Below are positions 8,338 through 16,884 of a stretch of 64,000 nucleotides of DNA, piece by piece (within the stretch, counting starts at the first letter, position 1; every line of letters starts with the position of its first letter). Origin of the DNA: Desulfuromusa kysingii (GTDB lineage: Bacteria; Desulfobacterota; Desulfuromonadia; Desulfuromonadales; Geopsychrobacteraceae); assembly GCF_900107645.1 (NCBI RefSeq), contig NZ_FNQN01000004.1, positions 186,001 to 250,000 of the forward strand, in the 5' to 3' direction. The position numbers and the translations under genes are program-made. Below the pieces are notes generated by a model, which was not told the origin of the DNA, did no database searches, and saw only the letters and a program-made list of their open reading frames with translations.

Positions 8338-8733
8338 GTGTCCAACTCAATTCTGGAAGTGCGGGGAATCGGCCCTTCGACAGCGACAGCTCTCACCGAG
8401 AATGGCATCACAACAATTGCCGAGTTAGCCGCAAAAGATGTCGGTCAACTGGCTGCGATTAAAGGTTTCAGCGAAATCAGGGCAGCTCAAGTTATTACCG
8501 CCGCTAAAGCGCTGCTCACTGAAACGGCAGAACCAGTTGTCGCAAAACCCAGCTCAAAGAAGAAAGAAAAACCGCTGGAAGAGACGTCCAAAAAAGGAGA
8601 TAAGAAAAAATCTAAAAAGTCCCAAAAGGCTAAACCCGAACCTAAAAAAGTTAAATCCAAGAAAAAAGGTAAAAAAAGTGACAAGGCGGTAAAGAAAAGC
8701 AAAAACAAAAGTAAAAGCAAAAAGAAAAAATAG
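8338..8733 (+). CDS. Helix-hairpin-helix protein with lysine-rich C-terminal tail (131 aa)
   Basis: GTG at 8338 is the likely start: GGGAGG lies seven bases upstream, and the ATG frame from 8200 would overlap the preceding gene. Residues 3-60 form a tandem helix-hairpin-helix (LEVRGIGPSTATALTENG, then LAAIKGFSEIRAAQVITAA), a DNA-binding fold related to the RNA polymerase alpha C-terminal and Rad51 N-terminal domains. The last 60 residues contain 31 lysines with serines and a few acids, like histone H1 or AlgP tails. Such tails bind polyanions (DNA, polyphosphate) and can be targets of lysine polyphosphorylation. Last gene of the operon, followed by a terminator hairpin. Confidence 0.85.
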   Translation: MSNSILEVRGIGPSTATALTENGITTIAELAAKDVGQLAAIKGFSEIRAAQVITAAKALLTETAEPVVAKPSSKKKEKPLEETSKKGDKKKSKKSQKAKPEPKKVKSKKKGKKSDKAVKKSKNKSKSKKKK

Positions 8734-8765
8734 GGGTCGGCCTGAAGTGGCACTAAGTTGTTGAT

Positions 8766-8796
8766 TTGCCGCCTGTTTTACGACAGCAGGCGGCAA
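8766..8796 (+). terminator. Terminator of the CHAD-ParA-CYTH operon
   Basis: A perfect 10-bp GC-rich stem (8766-8775 with 8787-8796) and 11-base loop lies 33 bases after the stop of the lysine-tail gene, followed by TTCTC. It probably ends the operon. Confidence 0.65.
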
Positions 8797-8911
8797 TTCT
8801 CTGGGGATTAGCGCTTGCTGAAGTTAAGTCAGCAAAAATATTTTTCAGCATTAACACGCTACTCATAAAAGTTGCGTATTCTTCTGCCCAAACTTACGGA
8901 AGGATACAACG

Positions 8912-9007
8912 ATGATTGCAGTGTTCATATTTTCAGTTCTTGTCATTATTATGACCTTTGGCCTCTATAACTATCGCTGGACAAGAGAGAAAGCCAATGC
9001 GTTATAG
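8912..9007 (+). CDS. Single-span membrane peptide (31 aa)
   Basis: ATG 8912 follows the ribosome site GGAAGGA by eight bases. The peptide MIAVFIFSVLVIIMTFGLYNYR is one hydrophobic segment followed by a short basic tail (WTREKANAL). Size and shape match regulatory or structural mini-proteins of membrane complexes, but no family is recognised. It lies between the polyphosphate operon terminator and the convergent kinase gene, with its own upstream gap, so it may be separately transcribed. Confidence 0.5.
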   Translation: MIAVFIFSVLVIIMTFGLYNYRWTREKANAL

Positions 9008-9064
9008 TGAAGGATATTCAAAGGCATACAAAATAGCACCGCCGCACCCTCTCTCCTCTCAATA

Positions 9065-10282
9065 TCACTCGCATTGCAATAATGAGGACGGTGAGCAAGG
9101 CAATTGCAGTTGAAAACAACATCCAGGCAAATGATTGTCGATCAATTGCAAATGCCCACCCATCGCTTCAGCAAGAGAGCGTCCCATATAAAGCCCCAGA
9201 CCGCTTCCAGAAGGTTTTTCCGACGTTGTCGTCCCTCGATAGAACTTAGCAAAGATCTGGTTGCGCTCCTCAGCGTCAATGCCCGGACCGTCATCCTGAA
9301 TCTCAATGCAGACATGAGTGGCGTCTTTTTTCACAGAAATAACAATATTTCCGTCTAACATCGCATACTTGAGGGCATTGTCGAGCAAACTGGAAAGGAT
9401 AATTTTCAAGCCGACAGGATGAAGATTAACGACCAGATCAGTGGCACAGAAGACATCGATATCACAGGATTTTTGCATTGCAGAGGCTTTAAACAGCTTG
9501 GTCACTTCAATTAACAACTCCGCTAAAACAACTCGCTCTCGATGTAATTGATCAGCATTGTTCTCCATATTTCGAACCAGCAGATAATTATCAGCCAAGG
9601 CACCAAGATATTGTGAACTGTCAACAATCTGTCCGGTTAGTTGATCTGCTTGTTCATGCAGCAAGTCGGTGGTCGAACTCTGCAGATGTTCAGCTATTCC
9701 TGAGATCAGGGTCAATTGATTGCGGAGTTCATGAAACAACACCTGCTGCCATTGATCCTGCAATTCTGACACATTTTGCAGCGAACTGAGATTCTGCGTC
9801 AATTGCAGATACTCTTGATGCTGCGCAATCAATTGCTGTGATTTGACGATAACTTCTTTAAGTGAATACGGCTTTGGCAGATACAGATCCGCTCCCAGAT
9901 CATAGCCTTTAACGCGGTCCTCCGTTGCGCCAAGAGCGCTTAACATGATGATGGGTGTCTTTGCCAGGCGTTGATCATGATGCAAGCGGACCATCTTGCA
10001 CACCTCCCAGCCATCCAGGAGTGGTAACATCAAATCCAGCAGAATCAGATCTGGGTTTTCCCGGCCAATCATCCGGCAGGCCTCCAGCCCATCATTGGCG
10101 ACAAAAACCTCAAACCCCCGTCGAAGCAGATTAAACTCGAGGACTTCAGCCAGCTCAGCTTCATCTTCTACCACCAGGATCTTGCCCCGGTTCGGTGTCG
10201 CGAGCTGCAAAACCTGTGACGGCAGTTGTTCATCCTCTGCGGTAACTGTTGTTATTGCGACCTTATTGACCTGTCTCATCAT
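9065..10282 (-). CDS. Receiver domain fused to histidine kinase
   Basis: A 405-residue soluble two-component protein with the receiver domain first: phospho-acceptor in LILLDLMLPLLDGWEV near residue 82 and the conserved lysine in LPKPYS near 132. A coiled linker leads to an H-box FHELRNQLTLISGIAEHL near 190, then N-box LLDNALKYA, G1 DDGPGID and G2 GSGLGLYMGR of the HATPase domain. There is no transmembrane segment. Receiver-first kinases are usually controlled by an upstream kinase. Its start overlaps the radical SAM gene by 20 bases, so it belongs to the operon with the PHP-glycosyltransferase. Confidence 0.92.
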   Translation of the reverse strand: MMRQVNKVAITTVTAEDEQLPSQVLQLATPNRGKILVVEDEAELAEVLEFNLLRRGFEVFVANDGLEACRMIGRENPDLILLDLMLPLLDGWEVCKMVRLHHDQRLAKTPIIMLSALGATEDRVKGYDLGADLYLPKPYSLKEVIVKSQQLIAQHQEYLQLTQNLSSLQNVSELQDQWQQVLFHELRNQLTLISGIAEHLQSSTTDLLHEQADQLTGQIVDSSQYLGALADNYLLVRNMENNADQLHRERVVLAELLIEVTKLFKASAMQKSCDIDVFCATDLVVNLHPVGLKIILSSLLDNALKYAMLDGNIVISVKKDATHVCIEIQDDGPGIDAEERNQIFAKFYRGTTTSEKPSGSGLGLYMGRSLAEAMGGHLQLIDNHLPGCCFQLQLPCSPSSLLQCE

Positions 10283-11537
10283 ACCCCCTTTTCTTTATAC
10301 GCTGGCAAACTCCCGTCTTTTCCACGTTCGTCAGCTCACGACCGTTGAAGTAGTGACAACGCCGGTAATAACGCAGATCCTCCAGCCAGAGCTGAAAAAA
10401 GCGCCGATCGTTGCGCCACCGCTGCAACAATTGCAGGGGAGACTGCCGTAATCCCGTCAAGGGACTGAACAACTCAGAGGGGTCACGAAAGCACTCCCAA
10501 TCACACTGACGACACTCTTTGCGATTCTCCACGGAATGAATATTCAGCGCAGAAAAGTCACCGAGATCTTCATCCCCCCGATAACCACAGGGGTAGGTGT
10601 GACCGTTCTGACTATCAATAAAGAAAAAATCAATGCCGCCACGACAGGGCGTCGAAAGCTCTGCATGGCCACGATACTGGTGTAATAATGTGTGGATGCT
10701 ACAGCGGGGAGTAAAGATCCGAATCTTCTCCCGATGCACCGGAATACAATCACTAAGAGCCTGAAACAGATTGATCTTTTCAGCTCGGCTAAAATTGACG
10801 ACCCGGTCGCTGGCGGTTGCGGCATAAACGGCTTGGTCAGAATCGGTTACCGCGTTGTACATGGGATAACAGACATTCGCAATGGTGAAACCGAGATTTT
10901 TAACAAAGCGATAGAACTGATCAAAGCCGGCATAGAAGAAATCGTAATCGAGATGATCATGATCCTTATCTGCCCCGTAAAAATTGCGGTTGATACCCAG
11001 ATTTGCCGACAGGTAGAGTCCTCGCTCCGCAAAGATCGGCAGCGCTTTCTCTAACCCCTTGATCACCCCCGGTAAGCCGCGCATCTGCTCATGGGTGGCA
11101 ACATCGGAAGAATCAATACTGACCCAGATATTGCGCAGAGGTGTTGCTGCTAACTGATCCGCGAGTTGCTCCATCCGGTCAGTAAAATCCGCCTGCCCGG
11201 AATTGCAAAAAAGAAACCCGTTGGTCCCGGTACGGATATATTCAATCCCGGATTGCCCTGCAACCTGCGCCAGATCACAGATTTGAGGCAAATGGAGAAA
11301 AGGTTCTCCACCAGTAAAAGAGAGCGCTTTTATCCCCTTTTGAGCGGCAGATCGGATCATCGCTGCGGTTTTATCCGTCTCCAGAGTCTTCCGGGGAAAC
11401 TGATGACTGACCCGCATCCCACACTGAGGACAATGGGCGTTGCATTGATCGGTATATTGAATGATCAATTGTCCTGGAGCACGCCCCTGCAACAGCATCC
11501 GCATCAAGGCGACCGAGGTTTTCCCTAGCTGCCCCAT
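10263..11537 (-). CDS. Radical SAM protein with C-terminal cysteine cluster (SPASM-like)
   Basis: The 424-residue protein has the radical SAM CX3CX2C motif as CNAHCPQC near residue 33, with SFTGGEPFLH (the GGE SAM-binding motif) near 95. A second Cys-rich region (TPCRGGID, TYPCGYRGDED, CRQCDWECFRD) near 310-370 resembles a SPASM/twitch domain holding auxiliary Fe-S clusters. Such enzymes modify peptides, lipids or sugars by radical chemistry. It follows the PHP-glycosyltransferase gene by four bases and overlaps the kinase gene. The substrate is unknown. Confidence 0.88.
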   Translation of the reverse strand: MGQLGKTSVALMRMLLQGRAPGQLIIQYTDQCNAHCPQCGMRVSHQFPRKTLETDKTAAMIRSAAQKGIKALSFTGGEPFLHLPQICDLAQVAGQSGIEYIRTGTNGFLFCNSGQADFTDRMEQLADQLAATPLRNIWVSIDSSDVATHEQMRGLPGVIKGLEKALPIFAERGLYLSANLGINRNFYGADKDHDHLDYDFFYAGFDQFYRFVKNLGFTIANVCYPMYNAVTDSDQAVYAATASDRVVNFSRAEKINLFQALSDCIPVHREKIRIFTPRCSIHTLLHQYRGHAELSTPCRGGIDFFFIDSQNGHTYPCGYRGDEDLGDFSALNIHSVENRKECRQCDWECFRDPSELFSPLTGLRQSPLQLLQRWRNDRRFFQLWLEDLRYYRRCHYFNGRELTNVEKTGVCQRIKKRGYDETGQ

Positions 11538-11541
11538 AATT

Positions 11542-13974
11542 TTAGTGCACCATCATGTTAGAGGCCAGCTTGAGAATACGCTTTAGGGATGACTGGTGGC
11601 GATGACGATGTTGGAGGCAGTCATCCTGATGGTCGGGAGCAACCATCTGTTTGAGGATCACATCCCAACTGTAATTGCTGAGAATATGGTCACGGGCGCT
11701 TTGCCCCAGTTTCTGCCAGAGGCCTCCAGCTAGGGAAAAATCTTCAACCATCAGACTGATGCGCTCAACCCAGGATTGGACATCATCAACCGGAAGGACA
11801 TAGCCGCTGCCACCATCAACAACAATTTCTTTCGGCCCACCGACGTTTGAGACCAGCGCCGGGAGCCCGCACGCCTGAGCTTCAAGAACCGCCATACCGA
11901 AGGTATCCGTCACACTGGGAAAAACAAACAAATCATGTTGATTGTAGAGCTGCGGTAAATCCGCATAAGCAACCCGTCCAAGAAAACGGACCTCTGCCAA
12001 GTGACGACACTGATCCTGTAACGATTGCAGATAAGGCCCCTCCCCGGCAAATGTCAGGCTGATACCAGGATAAAGGTCATGTAACCGGAGATAGACCTGC
12101 AGAAGAAAGTCAAGATTCTTGTCCTTGGAAATACGCCCGACATAAAGCAGTTTCGGTCGTTGAGAAGAGGCAGGTTGACTCCAGCGCTGTGGTTTGAAGT
12201 GTTCGGTGCGCAGACCTCGCTTAAAACGTTCCATGTGGCGGTAGCGATAACCGCGCTGTTTGAGCAGCTGAATATACTCGCTGCTTGGAACCAGCAGGGT
12301 ATCAACCTGGTTGAAAAACCAGCGGCTGTATTGCTCAATCATATTTGATATGGCCGGTTCCGCAATAATCGCCTCTGACTCCATGGTGAAGTCGGTGTGA
12401 TAAATCCCTTTAATCTCCGTCCCCAACATGCGCCCGATCAACAGCCCTAAAATCCCGACCGGCCCTGGGGTTGAGATATAGATTTCATCCGGATTGAACG
12501 TATAAATCTGCTTGAGCATGTGCAGCACAGACGGAACATTGATATCCAGATCTTCGTAATGGGGCAGTTGAAACGAATACAACGGCGGAACCACCAGCGT
12601 TGAAGATGGAATGTCGGTCTGCTGCTCCGGTGACAGGCTTGCCATGATATGGATATCATGCCCCTTCTCTTCAGCCAGTTTACCGACCGTCTGCAAAGTC
12701 ATCGAAACCCCGTTCAAATCGGTCAAAGTGTCGGTCAACCAAAGAATTCGTTTCGGTTGAGGCGACACCTGTTTCCCCCATTTCCTTTCGAAGCTCTGAA
12801 TCAACTCCCGTTCGCCGAACATGTGCTTGAAAGCGGAGAAAAAAGGAATTGACAGAAAAATTCCCGGAATACTGGATGAAAGCCCCTGAATAATCTGGAT
12901 GATATCCATCTCTTCAATATTGGTATTAAGGGATGTCAGTAAGGAGCGGAAATATTGATCGGAGATATCACTGATACAATCATAAAGGAGCTCTAAGCGG
13001 GCATCGATATCATCTTCGTTGAGGGTGCGGCTGGTTTCAATCAGTTTGACAATATTCTGATAAATCGCGTTATTTTTCTGCGATTTCATTTTGTTCAACC
13101 GGAGTCGATCACGAATCCCGAGCTTTTTGTTTTCATTAAACAAATAACCGCTCAGGTCACTGATCGTTGAGCTGGCAAACGCGGTACTTTTATGTTGCGA
13201 GAAGTCAAAAGCAATCTTGTAAATCGCAAAAGTCAACCCCTGAAAATCATTCTGCCGCCCCTGTGGTTGCGTCTGTCCCAGCCTTAACTGCTGTAAGAAT
13301 TCATCGGGAGTCTTGGCCTCGGCCTGGGTACTGGTTTTACCGATAAAAAAGCCGGCATGGTCATCAGAACCACCGGTTAATGCTTTTTTCCAGGGTTCAG
13401 CCCCCCAGGGTTCAATCAGGTGCTTCCGTTGCAGTCGCTCAATGTCAGCAGCTGTCAGCCCCAGAAGGACACGGGAAAGAACGTCATTATGCAGGGTGCT
13501 GCGACTGCCGTTACGCCCCTCAAAATTGTTAAAGAGCAGTATCAATTTCTCCAGATGTTCCAACCTGAGCTTACCGTTCACGGAATAGGTCGCGTGAGCG
13601 ACAATGCAAGGCAAGTCCTGCTGTTTCAAGTAATCCCGGAGCTTATAAATATTCAGCCGTTTTTTTTGAATCTTGCTGAACTGTTCCCGATCCAGACCAT
13701 AAATAAGGATATGCACCTTACAGTTATCCTCGGGGAAATAGGCCGTTGATTCGACCCCGGAAAAACAGTGCTGTGGATGTTTCTTCACTAACTCCAACGA
13801 CGCCTTGATCCGATTATGGTCGGTCACAGTGACCAGATCCATCCCCCGCTTCCGAGCCAGTTTATAAATGGTTTCCGGCTCAGTATAAGATTCGGAAGCC
13901 CCTAACCGCTGTAAAAACCATTCCGATGGGTGATTGGAATACTTGGAGTGTACGTGTAAATCAACTTGCGCCAT
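11542..13974 (-). CDS. PHP-domain / GT4 glycosyltransferase fusion
   Basis: From ATG 13974 (ribosome site GGAG six bases upstream; the GTG at 13986 is part of that site) the protein is about 810 residues. The N-terminus is a PHP metallohydrolase domain: VDLHVHSKYS at 4-13 and VTDHNRI near 50 give the metal-binding histidines, and GGSDDHAGFFIG near 205 adds more. Residues about 410-770 are a GT-B glycosyltransferase of family 4: LLYVGRISKDKNLDFLL, TFAGEGPYL and TDTFGMAVLEAQACG, the last being the nucleotide-sugar site. A phosphoesterase joined to a glycosyltransferase suggests glycolipid or glycan assembly with built-in phosphate release; that is inference. First gene of a leftward operon. Confidence 0.88.
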   Translation of the reverse strand: MAQVDLHVHSKYSNHPSEWFLQRLGASESYTEPETIYKLARKRGMDLVTVTDHNRIKASLELVKKHPQHCFSGVESTAYFPEDNCKVHILIYGLDREQFSKIQKKRLNIYKLRDYLKQQDLPCIVAHATYSVNGKLRLEHLEKLILLFNNFEGRNGSRSTLHNDVLSRVLLGLTAADIERLQRKHLIEPWGAEPWKKALTGGSDDHAGFFIGKTSTQAEAKTPDEFLQQLRLGQTQPQGRQNDFQGLTFAIYKIAFDFSQHKSTAFASSTISDLSGYLFNENKKLGIRDRLRLNKMKSQKNNAIYQNIVKLIETSRTLNEDDIDARLELLYDCISDISDQYFRSLLTSLNTNIEEMDIIQIIQGLSSSIPGIFLSIPFFSAFKHMFGERELIQSFERKWGKQVSPQPKRILWLTDTLTDLNGVSMTLQTVGKLAEEKGHDIHIMASLSPEQQTDIPSSTLVVPPLYSFQLPHYEDLDINVPSVLHMLKQIYTFNPDEIYISTPGPVGILGLLIGRMLGTEIKGIYHTDFTMESEAIIAEPAISNMIEQYSRWFFNQVDTLLVPSSEYIQLLKQRGYRYRHMERFKRGLRTEHFKPQRWSQPASSQRPKLLYVGRISKDKNLDFLLQVYLRLHDLYPGISLTFAGEGPYLQSLQDQCRHLAEVRFLGRVAYADLPQLYNQHDLFVFPSVTDTFGMAVLEAQACGLPALVSNVGGPKEIVVDGGSGYVLPVDDVQSWVERISLMVEDFSLAGGLWQKLGQSARDHILSNYSWDVILKQMVAPDHQDDCLQHRHRHQSSLKRILKLASNMMVH

Positions 13975-14277
13975 ATTTATCTCCACATTGAGGGATTTGC
14001 TCCTATTATGGAACGTGGCGTTAGCGGTAGATGAGCAGTTTGTGAGGATTTTGTTTGCTTCAAGCGAACCACCCTAGGTAAGCCCCTTAAAACGTTGGCA
14101 TTATCCAACAAAGCTTGACATCCAGGGTTTTATGAGCTTAGATATTGGCGGCAATTAATGCTCACCATCATATAAAAACCACCTCTGTTTGATATTAAAG
14201 ACAAGATAAACTGTAACATTTAGCGCCATATCTCAGTGTGAGAGGGCAGAAAAAACCATCATAAGCGAGGGAGTCTC
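13975..14277. other. Divergent intergenic region (PHP-GT operon / lipoprotein)
   Basis: About 300 bases carrying promoters for two divergent transcripts. A TTGACA at 14115-14120 has TAGATA 18 bases later, a weak sigma-70-like match facing the lipoprotein gene. The lipoprotein ribosome site AGCGAGGGAG lies just before 14278. No RNA gene is evident. Confidence 0.35.
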
Positions 14278-15792
14278 ATGAAAAAAAGTGGGTTACTGGG
14301 TTTACTATTATTGATCACATTATTAACTTTCAGTGGTTGCGGGGGTGGTGGCAGCAGCAGTGGCAGCGATGGGGGATCTGCCGATGGGACTTCATCAGCG
14401 GTTGACTACCCTTATGGGATCGAATCGATGGGTTTTCCTTCCACACATTATGGCATTCCTAGAGTCATATCCATCGACTTTGACTACAACGACCAAGATC
14501 AGCTCATTGCAGCAACGGTTGCAGATCCCTACGATTCGAATGCATCAATAACAAATCATTATACCTTTGATCCAGACCTGCCATCGTTATTCTATCCTGT
14601 CGATTTAGATGGGGATTGGCTCATTCCGGATACGGTTTTATCCCCAAGTGCTGAAACTGCAAGCAACACCCCCACCCGTTTGCCTGGTGCCATCCTTGAA
14701 AGAGACGATAACTACGGCAGCATAAACTTTGTATACAGCTTCAGTTATGACTCTCAAGATCAGCTAACAAACGTCTCTGTCAAAAGTGAGGATCAGGGTA
14801 GCAGTGTCTTCACTTACAGCCATGATCAAGGGAAGCTGACGGCCATATCTAAGGAGAAATTCGATGAGGGCTCAAATCTCGTTGACGAAAAAAAAATAAC
14901 ATATACTTATACTGACGGTCATCTGACTAAGGAAGAAGAGTGGAACCTCAGTGAGACCCCAGAATATGTCGACGAAGAAAGCACGTATTCAAACGCCTTT
15001 GATACGGAGGGTCGGATTACAACAATAAGCACGGTCAAGAGTAGTCGGGATGATAACTCTAATGAACTCACCAAGGACGAGAAGACTATCCATATCTACA
15101 CCTATAACGAAAACAATCGTCTTGCAACATACACAGAAGAAACTGTGTACAATGGCACCCCTTCCCCCGAAAAGTATGATTACACCTTCACATATGGGGA
15201 ACAGGGTTATCTTACAAAATATCAAGGTAAACGTTATGTGTCTGATAATAGTGTGTTCTTAGACGATAATGGTGACCCCGTATCTACATGGAGCTACCCC
15301 GCAGATCCTGATAAGACCCTAACTCTCGAATTCACCTATGACGACAACCGTTTAATCGCTATTGATGGGGTAAGCACAAGTACGGATTCTGGTTCTACGA
15401 CAACGATCGACCCCTATATAGAGGCAACATTCACATATGACGACAGTGACCGTTTGACTGTTTGGGATCTATTCAACCGTACAAGCAAGGAAAACGTTCA
15501 CGGCACCCTCGCCTATAGTGATGATAACAATTCTGCCACGGGTGAGGTTGATATTCAGGAGTTGGATAATAATGGTGACCCAACAGGGCCCCCTACAACG
15601 CACACCATAAATTACTCTTTTGCTGCCGGTGCACCATCAACAACAGTAAATCTGTTAATAACTGATATTATCGATGACAATGATTTCGAAAATCCTTACA
15701 CCGGTGAATTTGGAACCTACACAGAAGCCAACGTTGTTGTTCCTTACCCAGCATTGCTCGGTGCTGGAATCATGTTCCAGCCGACATATTAA
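14278..15792 (+). CDS. Lipoprotein with YD/RHS-like repeats
   Basis: A 504-residue exported lipoprotein. The signal peptide ends LLTFSGCGGGG, a lipobox with the lipid-bearing cysteine near residue 21, followed by a Gly/Ser linker. The body repeats a motif of the kind TYDDNxRL (DYNDQDQLIAA, SYDSQDQLTNV, TYNENNRLATY, FTYDDNRLIAI, FTYDDSDRLTVW), typical of YD or RHS repeats that form beta sheets and bind carbohydrate. It is highly acidic. It has no toxin or core domain, so it is probably a surface or periplasmic structural protein. A decayed second copy lies directly downstream. Confidence 0.85.
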   Translation: MKKSGLLGLLLLITLLTFSGCGGGGSSSGSDGGSADGTSSAVDYPYGIESMGFPSTHYGIPRVISIDFDYNDQDQLIAATVADPYDSNASITNHYTFDPDLPSLFYPVDLDGDWLIPDTVLSPSAETASNTPTRLPGAILERDDNYGSINFVYSFSYDSQDQLTNVSVKSEDQGSSVFTYSHDQGKLTAISKEKFDEGSNLVDEKKITYTYTDGHLTKEEEWNLSETPEYVDEESTYSNAFDTEGRITTISTVKSSRDDNSNELTKDEKTIHIYTYNENNRLATYTEETVYNGTPSPEKYDYTFTYGEQGYLTKYQGKRYVSDNSVFLDDNGDPVSTWSYPADPDKTLTLEFTYDDNRLIAIDGVSTSTDSGSTTTIDPYIEATFTYDDSDRLTVWDLFNRTSKENVHGTLAYSDDNNSATGEVDIQELDNNGDPTGPPTTHTINYSFAAGAPSTTVNLLITDIIDDNDFENPYTGEFGTYTEANVVVPYPALLGAGIMFQPTY

Positions 15793-15890
15793 TCAGTCTC
15801 GTCTCCAATGATTATATGCCGAGATATAAAAAATCATTCCTAAACAATGGAGCATCCTGAAAAATGTTGGCTGCGGGGTTTGATATTATT

Positions 15891-16774
15891 GGGCCTGTAA
15901 AGTATTTTGTGTAAATGGGCCGCCGGTCAGAGTAGTGGCATTCGCCCTTCAAACATAATCGAAAACTGATTCAGTGCCGATCGCCAATGGGGGATCGGCA
16001 CTGTCCATTTCTTTGAGATATTCTGCAATGCCAAGTACAGCAGCTTGATCATTGATTCACCATTGGGGAACGAACCCCGATTCTTCGTCACCTTACACAG
16101 CGACATGTTGACCGACTCAATAGCGTTGGTCGTGTAGATCGCTTTGCGAATATCTGGTGGATAGGAAAACAGTGGCGTTATCCGTTCCCAGTTGTTCCGC
16201 CAAGACTTACCGATGGTCGGGTGACTTCCGTTCCACTTTTCCTCAAACACTTCGAGATTATATTCCGCTTCTTCGACGGTCGGTACGGAGTCGATCGCTT
16301 TCAGGTCGGCTGCGACCTCCTTACGCTGCTTCCAGGATACATAGTTCAGGCTGTGGCGCACCATATGGACGATGCAGAGCTGAACTTGCGTATCCGGGAA
16401 AACCGTCTCGATGGCTTCGGGGAACCCTTTGAGGCCATCGACACAAGCGACAAAAATATCTTTCACACCACGGTTCTTCAGCTCAGTCACAACCCGAAGC
16501 CAGAACTTGGCTCCTTCGGTCTCAGCGGTCCATATCCCGAGAACTTCTTTAAGCCCGTCCATGTTGACACCAACCGCCTTATTGTTCGAGGGAGCGTTCT
16601 TCTCATAGCCAAGATGGTCGGTTATCTCGGTCTGCATGGCTTGCTCCAGCAGTTGCTTGGTCAGTTGTTTCAGTAGCCCGTATCGAGCAAATCTTTGGGT
16701 ATGGTCATCAGTGCCTCCAGGGGTTACAGGTTGTAACCGACTGAGACCATTTACACAAAGTTTTTTACACCCTC
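15891..16774 (-). mobile_element. Internally deleted IS256-family element (884 bp)
   Basis: The ends are 28-bp imperfect inverted repeats (15891-15918 and 16747-16774, 22 of 28 matching, inner 13 identical: TTTGTGTAAATGG). An exact 8-bp direct repeat ATATTATT flanks it at 15883-15890 and 16775-16782, the target duplication size expected for IS256 relatives. Full IS256-type elements are about 1.3 kb; this copy lacks roughly 400 bp of the transposase gene. The intact ends and duplication suggest a fairly recent insertion. Confidence 0.9.
15927..16708 (-). pseudogene. IS256-family (mutator-type) transposase, deleted and frameshifted
   Basis: The open part (from 16637 to 15927) encodes 236 residues of an IS256-type transposase, including DIFVACVDGLKGFPEAI with a catalytic aspartate, QLCIVHMVRHSL, and AIYTTNAIESVNMSL. 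Directly after the N-terminal HLGYEKNAPSN it jumps to NKAVGVNMDG, missing about 130 residues that contain the first catalytic aspartate. The natural start at 16708 (MTIPKDLLDTGY) is in another frame, so there is also a small frameshift near 16679. No active transposase can be made. Confidence 0.88.
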
Positions 16775-16884
16775 ATATTATTAACTTCTAACGATTATAG
16801 TGGGGGGGGGGGGGAAGTGGCAGTTGATCCTTACCACAACCGAAGGAGAAACTGTTCCCCAAAAACCTATACCGAAGCTAACGT

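Noticed and set aside
8200-8733. 177-residue ATG frame covering the HhH protein
   Set aside because: It runs 113 bases into the RHH-like gene. GTG 8338 has a proper ribosome site and fits the domain start.
14115-14142. TTGACA promoter for the lipoprotein gene
   Set aside because: The -10 element matches only three of six bases and the start would lie about 130 bases upstream; listed only as a weak site in the intergenic entry.
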